NCBI GenBank assembly: GCA_026393985.1
Contig: JAPKZB010000033.1
Coordinates: 1-56,363 of the forward strand
DNA: 56,363 nucleotides
Direction: 5' to 3'
DNA from: Acidobacteriota bacterium
GTDB taxonomy: Bacteria > Acidobacteriota > Terriglobia > Bryobacterales > Bryobacteraceae
The notes under the pieces were generated by a model. It saw nothing but the letters and a program-made list of their open reading frames with translations. It was not told where the DNA came from and did no database searches. Position 1 is the first letter of the stretch. Each line of letters opens with the position of its first letter. The translations under genes were made by a program, and so were the position numbers. Shown here one piece after another: positions 53,324-56,363 of this stretch.

Positions 53324-53929
53324 ATGGTTGACCGGTCCAACGGATACGAACAGGTTGCCGCCGAGTTTCTCGCCCGCCGCGGCAGCGCCCGCGACATCGG
53401 CATTGGCGTTCCCGAAGTCCGGCAATGGGCCCGCACCCTCCCCGCCGGGGCCGCCGTCCTCGACCTCGGCTGTGGCACCGGCCTCCCGCTCACCGCCTTG
53501 CTCGTCGCCGAAGGCCTTTCCGTCTATGGCGTCGATGCCGCGCCCTCTTTCGTCCAGGCGTTCCGGCGCCACCTCCCCCACACCCCCATCGCCTGCGAAG
53601 CCGTTCAGGACTCGCCCTTTTTTGGCCGCACCTTCGATGGCGTCCTCGCCTGGGGCCTCCTGTTCCTGCTCTCCCCCGCCCACCAGCGCCAACTGCTCAC
53701 GCGCATCGCCGGCGTCCTCGCCCCCGGTGGCCGCCTCTTGTTCACCGCACCCGCCCTGCCACTCATCTGGCGCGACGCCATGACCGGACTCGAATCCCAA
53801 TCCCTCGGCGCCCCCGCCTACCGCCATCACCTCACCGCCCTGGGCCTCACTCTCCTCTCCGAGTCCGAAGACGAAGGCCAAAACCACTACTTCGCCGCGC
53901 TCCGCCCCCCGCCCTCGTCCCCACCATGA
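53324..53929 (+). CDS. class I SAM-dependent methyltransferase
   Basis: 201 residues. Motif I is VLDLGCGTGLPLT, followed by the acidic end of strand 2 in VYGVDAAPS, motif IV-like FDGVLAWGLLFLL and the late LLTRIAGVLAPGGRLLFTAPA. The fold is that of small-molecule or quinone-type methyltransferases; the substrate is unknown. The TACAAT five bases before the ATG suggests its own leaderless transcript, apart from the pseudouridine synthase-like gene ending 168 bases upstream. The product ends in a Pro/Ser-rich tail. Confidence 0.85.
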   Translation: MVDRSNGYEQVAAEFLARRGSARDIGIGVPEVRQWARTLPAGAAVLDLGCGTGLPLTALLVAEGLSVYGVDAAPSFVQAFRRHLPHTPIACEAVQDSPFFGRTFDGVLAWGLLFLLSPAHQRQLLTRIAGVLAPGGRLLFTAPALPLIWRDAMTGLESQSLGAPAYRHHLTALGLTLLSESEDEGQNHYFAALRPPPSSPP

Positions 53930-54360
53930 CCGGAAAAAAACCGGATCTCAACTTGCGCCCGCCGGCCTCGTCATCGTCTACCGCTTGGCCGACGCCCGTC
54001 CCCCCCCCGTGCGTTTCACTCGCCAGAGGCAGCAAGCACTCTCCATCGCCAGGCCGGCTCCCTGCCGGCCATACCGGGGAACCGGCCACTCCCCCGCGTC
54101 GCCGGTACCGGGATGGTATCGGGAATCCCCCAAACCAGCAGCAACCTCCCGCCCGACACCTCCTCCCGCCCCAGCCGTCCCCGGTGGTCGAAACTAAGAA
54201 AGCGGGCGCTACGAGGGAAGTGACCTATTCCTTAACCGGGGGGAGGTTACGGCTATTTGCTCGTGACGATTGAACCGCCTGCTCTATCGATTCCACTAAC
54301 TCGATAACTTACGCTGGACTTGGGAAACTCTCTCTCGTTTCCCCACCTGGAGTGACTGAA
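53930..54360 (+). other. 431-bp intergenic stretch with a GC-rich hairpin
   Basis: No convincing gene. Open frames on both strands are Pro/Arg-rich and lack domains. A perfect 7-bp hairpin, GGCCGGC (54052-54058) with GCCGGCC (54064-54070) around TCCCT, may terminate the methyltransferase transcript, but no T-tract follows. Base composition changes here: the last 120 bases are AT-richer and lead into the protease gene, with CTGGAG 8 bases before its ATG as ribosome binding site. Confidence 0.5.
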
Positions 54361-56154
54361 ATGAAATTAGCTGCATTAACTATCCTGGCGAGCGGCGTCG
54401 TCCTTATGGCGCAGGGGAGCAAACTGGCGCCGGACCTGGCGGGAGTCGCCCCGGAAGACACCGTCGACGTCATCATTCAATTGGAGGAGCCGCCGGCAAA
54501 CGAGGGCGGCGGGCGGCGCGGGGTGACTGTCCCGCTGCCGCGGGCGTTGAGTTCGAGCGCGCGCGCAACCCGGTTCAGTGCGTTTCCCGGCGTGGTAGCG
54601 CGGGTCAAAGGCTCGGCGCTGGCGACCCTCGCGCAGGATCGACAGGTAAAGTACATCTCGCCGGACCGGGAGGTGGCTGGGAGTCAAGACGGATGGAAAC
54701 TGTCTTATAAGAATCCTCCGAATGCCAATATTCCAGCGGTTAATGCGAACCTGGCCCACACCGCCGGGTTTCGGGGTACCGGGATTGGGGTTGCGGTACT
54801 AGACAGCGGCGTTAGCTCTGCGCCAGGTGGTTCCCTGAGGTCTAGCGACCTGTCGGACAATGCATGTAGAGTGTCCCGCGTGATTGTCGCCGAGAGCTTT
54901 CAGGCGGTCGTGGCCGATGGCAGGAGGCCGGTAGATGTCCGTCAGGATTTCTACGGGCATGGGTCCCACGTGGCCGGGATCATCGCCGGAAACCAAAAGT
55001 GCGACTTGCCAAATAGAATACACAAGTATTGGATCGGCGTCGCTCCAGAAGCGAATCTGATCAGCATGCGAGTCCTTGACCACGAAGGAAAGGGGAGGGA
55101 TTCGAGCGTGATTCAGGCGATTGATCGGGTAATTGCACTCAAAGATCAGCACAATATTCGCGTAATGAACCTGTCACTTGGCCGCAGGGTGGTGGAATCG
55201 TACACGAAGGATCCGCTTTGCCAGGCCGTCGAGAGGGCATGGAAGGCGGGTATCGTGGTGGTGGTGGCGGCGGGCAACTTCGGTCGCACGAGCACGATTA
55301 CCGTGAATGGAAGGCCGGTTGCGATCAATGGCTATGGCACGATTGGCTCCCCCGGCAACGACCCGTTTGTTATCACCGTAGGCGCCACGCGGGACATGTT
55401 TACTCCCACGCGGAACGACGATGTGATGGCGTCCTACAGCTCCAAAGGTCCTACCGCCATCGATAAAATCGTAAAACCGGACATTGTCGCGCCGGGAAAC
55501 CGGGTCGCATCTTTCATCCACTTTCAAAGTAACTTGACAACGTTATTCCCAGTCAACGCTCTCAACATTGCGGGGGCAAAAGACGTTGTGGAACTCAGCG
55601 GCACCAGCATGGCCGCGCCCATGGTGTCGGGCGCAGCCGCACTCCTGGTGGAAAAGTTTGGTCCAAGCATCACACCGGATGCGATTAAGGCCAAACTGAT
55701 GAAATCCGCTGCGAAGTCCTTCCCGGCAAGCAGTACCGTCGGGACGCAGGTGATCCAGAGCGACATGTTTACGATTGGGGCGGGATATCTGGATGTGATG
55801 GCGGCGTTGAACAATACGGACACCGTCCCGGCCGGGAAGATCGCTCTCTCCCCCTCCGCCACGTATACGTGCGGTGCGGTGGGTGGTAGGAACTGCGTGC
55901 AGGTCCGGCATGCGGCCAATTCGGTGTTTACCACGACGAGCAGCCCGGCGCTCTGGGGTAATCGGAACGTGTGGGGTGGTTCGGTGCTCTGGGGAGACAG
56001 CGTGCTGTGGGGCGACAGCGTTGTGTGGGGCGACTCCCGCAACGCCGGCTTCAGCCTCCTGTGGGGCGATAGCGTCCTGTGGGGCGATAGCGTGCTCTGG
56101 GGAGACGGCAGCGGAGTCTTCCCGCTGTCCATCCTCGGGCAGGGCGACCGGTAG
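54361..56154 (+). CDS. secreted subtilisin-like (S8) serine protease with WGDS-repeat tail
   Basis: 597 residues from the ATG at 54361 (GGAG 8 bases upstream; a GTG three codons earlier is less likely). Signal peptide MKLAALTILASGVVLMAQG, an I9-like propeptide (about 25-105) and the S8 domain with Asp148 (VAVLDSGV), His200 (GHGSHVAG), the oxyanion region VVVVAAGNFG and Ser416 (SGTSMAAP). The last 70 residues hold repeated WGDS units. Codon use (many GCG, CGG, GGG, and A/T third positions) differs from the C-ending pattern of the genes at 39895-53929, which suggests recent acquisition or relaxed selection. Confidence 0.9.
   Translation: MKLAALTILASGVVLMAQGSKLAPDLAGVAPEDTVDVIIQLEEPPANEGGGRRGVTVPLPRALSSSARATRFSAFPGVVARVKGSALATLAQDRQVKYISPDREVAGSQDGWKLSYKNPPNANIPAVNANLAHTAGFRGTGIGVAVLDSGVSSAPGGSLRSSDLSDNACRVSRVIVAESFQAVVADGRRPVDVRQDFYGHGSHVAGIIAGNQKCDLPNRIHKYWIGVAPEANLISMRVLDHEGKGRDSSVIQAIDRVIALKDQHNIRVMNLSLGRRVVESYTKDPLCQAVERAWKAGIVVVVAAGNFGRTSTITVNGRPVAINGYGTIGSPGNDPFVITVGATRDMFTPTRNDDVMASYSSKGPTAIDKIVKPDIVAPGNRVASFIHFQSNLTTLFPVNALNIAGAKDVVELSGTSMAAPMVSGAAALLVEKFGPSITPDAIKAKLMKSAAKSFPASSTVGTQVIQSDMFTIGAGYLDVMAALNNTDTVPAGKIALSPSATYTCGAVGGRNCVQVRHAANSVFTTTSSPALWGNRNVWGGSVLWGDSVLWGDSVVWGDSRNAGFSLLWGDSVLWGDSVLWGDGSGVFPLSILGQGDR
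55951..56109 (+). repeat. in-frame WGDS repeats at the protease C-terminus
   Basis: The segment encodes ALWGNRNVWGG, three SVLWGDS-type units, a short break (RNAGFSL), and three more (LWGDSVLWGDSVLWGDG). The units are 18 bases long with near-identical DNA, indicating expansion by slippage or unequal exchange. Similar WGD-rich tails are known on other bacterial S8 proteases. Confidence 0.85.
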
Positions 56155-56161
56155 CGCAAAA

Positions 56162-56363
56162 GCGCACAGGCCGAAGCGAGTCCGTTGTGCGCGGATTCAA
56201 GAAGAGCGCACAGGCCGCGCCGGCCCGGCACCGGGCGAGGAACTCGCCCCTCCCGCCGGGCCGAAGCGAGTCCGTTGTGCGCGGATTCAAGAAGAGCGCA
56301 CAGGCCGCGCAGGCCCGGCACCAACGGGCGGGGAACCCGCCCCTCCCGCCGGGCCGAAGCGAG
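56162..56363 (+). repeat. tandem 90/93-bp repeats with nested hairpins, cut by the window edge
   Basis: Copies begin at CCGAAGCGAG at 56171, 56261 and 56354 (periods 90 and 93). Each full copy can form hairpin 1, TGTGCGC with GCGCACA around a 13-base loop (56186-56212; again 56276-56302), and a nested hairpin: outer stem GGCCCGGC/GCCGGGCC (56222-56229 with 56255-56262; 56312-56319 with 56348-56355) enclosing GGGCGAG-GAA-CTCGCCC (56233-56249) in copy 1 and GGGCGGG-GAA-CCCGCCC (56326-56342) in copy 2. The array begins 8 bases after the protease stop with a partial copy and continues past the window. Confidence 0.85.

Noticed and set aside
53930-54273. A small gene after the methyltransferase
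   Set aside because: Candidate frames on either strand consist of Pro/Arg/Ser runs with no recognisable domain and no good start; the segment is better seen as intergenic.
56162-56363. CRISPR array
   Set aside because: The units are contiguous 90/93-bp repeats without unique spacers, and no cas gene is present.

Overview
The window looks like a chromosome segment of an Acidobacteriota member of the Solibacter/Bryobacter type. The grounds are high GC with strong C-ending codon use, three very large Oar-like TonB-dependent receptors (carboxypeptidase-like regulatory domain plus plug and barrel), a TIGR03437-type domain protein (a family first described from Solibacter), a CRTAC1/FG-GAP protein followed by a TPR protein, a C45 hydrolase and two exported M20 peptidases. 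This rests on family content only; I see no rRNA or tRNA gene.

Layout. 1-3135 (+): the end of an unrecognised gene, an SDR oxidoreductase, a 43-aa basic protein, a KdgD/DapA-family aldolase and a secreted esterase, closed by a hairpin. 3195-10298 (-): an exported Gfo/Idh/MocA oxidoreductase, two exported M20 peptidases, a sugar isomerase-like protein and a TonB receptor, the last three joined by 4-base stop/start overlaps. 10321-15207 (+): a small membrane protein, an intact acyltransferase-cupin (WxcM-like) gene, then wreckage of a GT2 glycosyltransferase and a YfhO-type membrane protein, then a secreted zincin-like protein. 15432-21387 (+): an Oar-like receptor, a Tat-exported HisC-like aminotransferase and a SulP transporter. 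21384-27630 (-): an aromatic amino-acid operon (PpiC-trpC-trpF-trpB-trpA-chorismate mutase-aroF-tyrA) in which trpF carries a frameshift and a 21-bp duplication and tyrA has lost its nucleotide-binding N-terminus. 27668-32280 (+): a C45 hydrolase, then a decaheme cytochrome and outer-membrane barrel pair that resembles an MtrA/MtrB electron conduit. 32245-39797 (-): rhodanese, murA, murQ, dinB, a hicB antitoxin with a truncated hicA, and a second Oar-like receptor. 39895-53929 (+): an MscS channel, a third Oar-like receptor coupled to an exported enolase-superfamily enzyme, CRTAC1 and TPR proteins, a TIGR03437/FN3 protein, a DUF2141 protein behind a 53-bp inverted repeat carrying a consensus-like promoter, a secreted hypothetical, an RluA-like protein lacking the catalytic Asp, and a methyltransferase. 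54361-56363 (+): a subtilisin-like protease with a WGDS repeat tail, compositionally unlike its neighbours, followed directly by a 90/93-bp tandem array that can fold into nested hairpins.

Themes. (1) Several genes are freshly or partly broken (trpF, tyrA, GT2, YfhO, hicA) beside intact operon partners. (2) Many genes have a TANNNT-like -10 element 5-9 bases before the start codon and no Shine-Dalgarno, pointing to common leaderless transcription. (3) Many products are exported: TonB receptors, periplasmic enzymes and a possible porin-cytochrome conduit, fitting a heterotroph that degrades complex organic matter.
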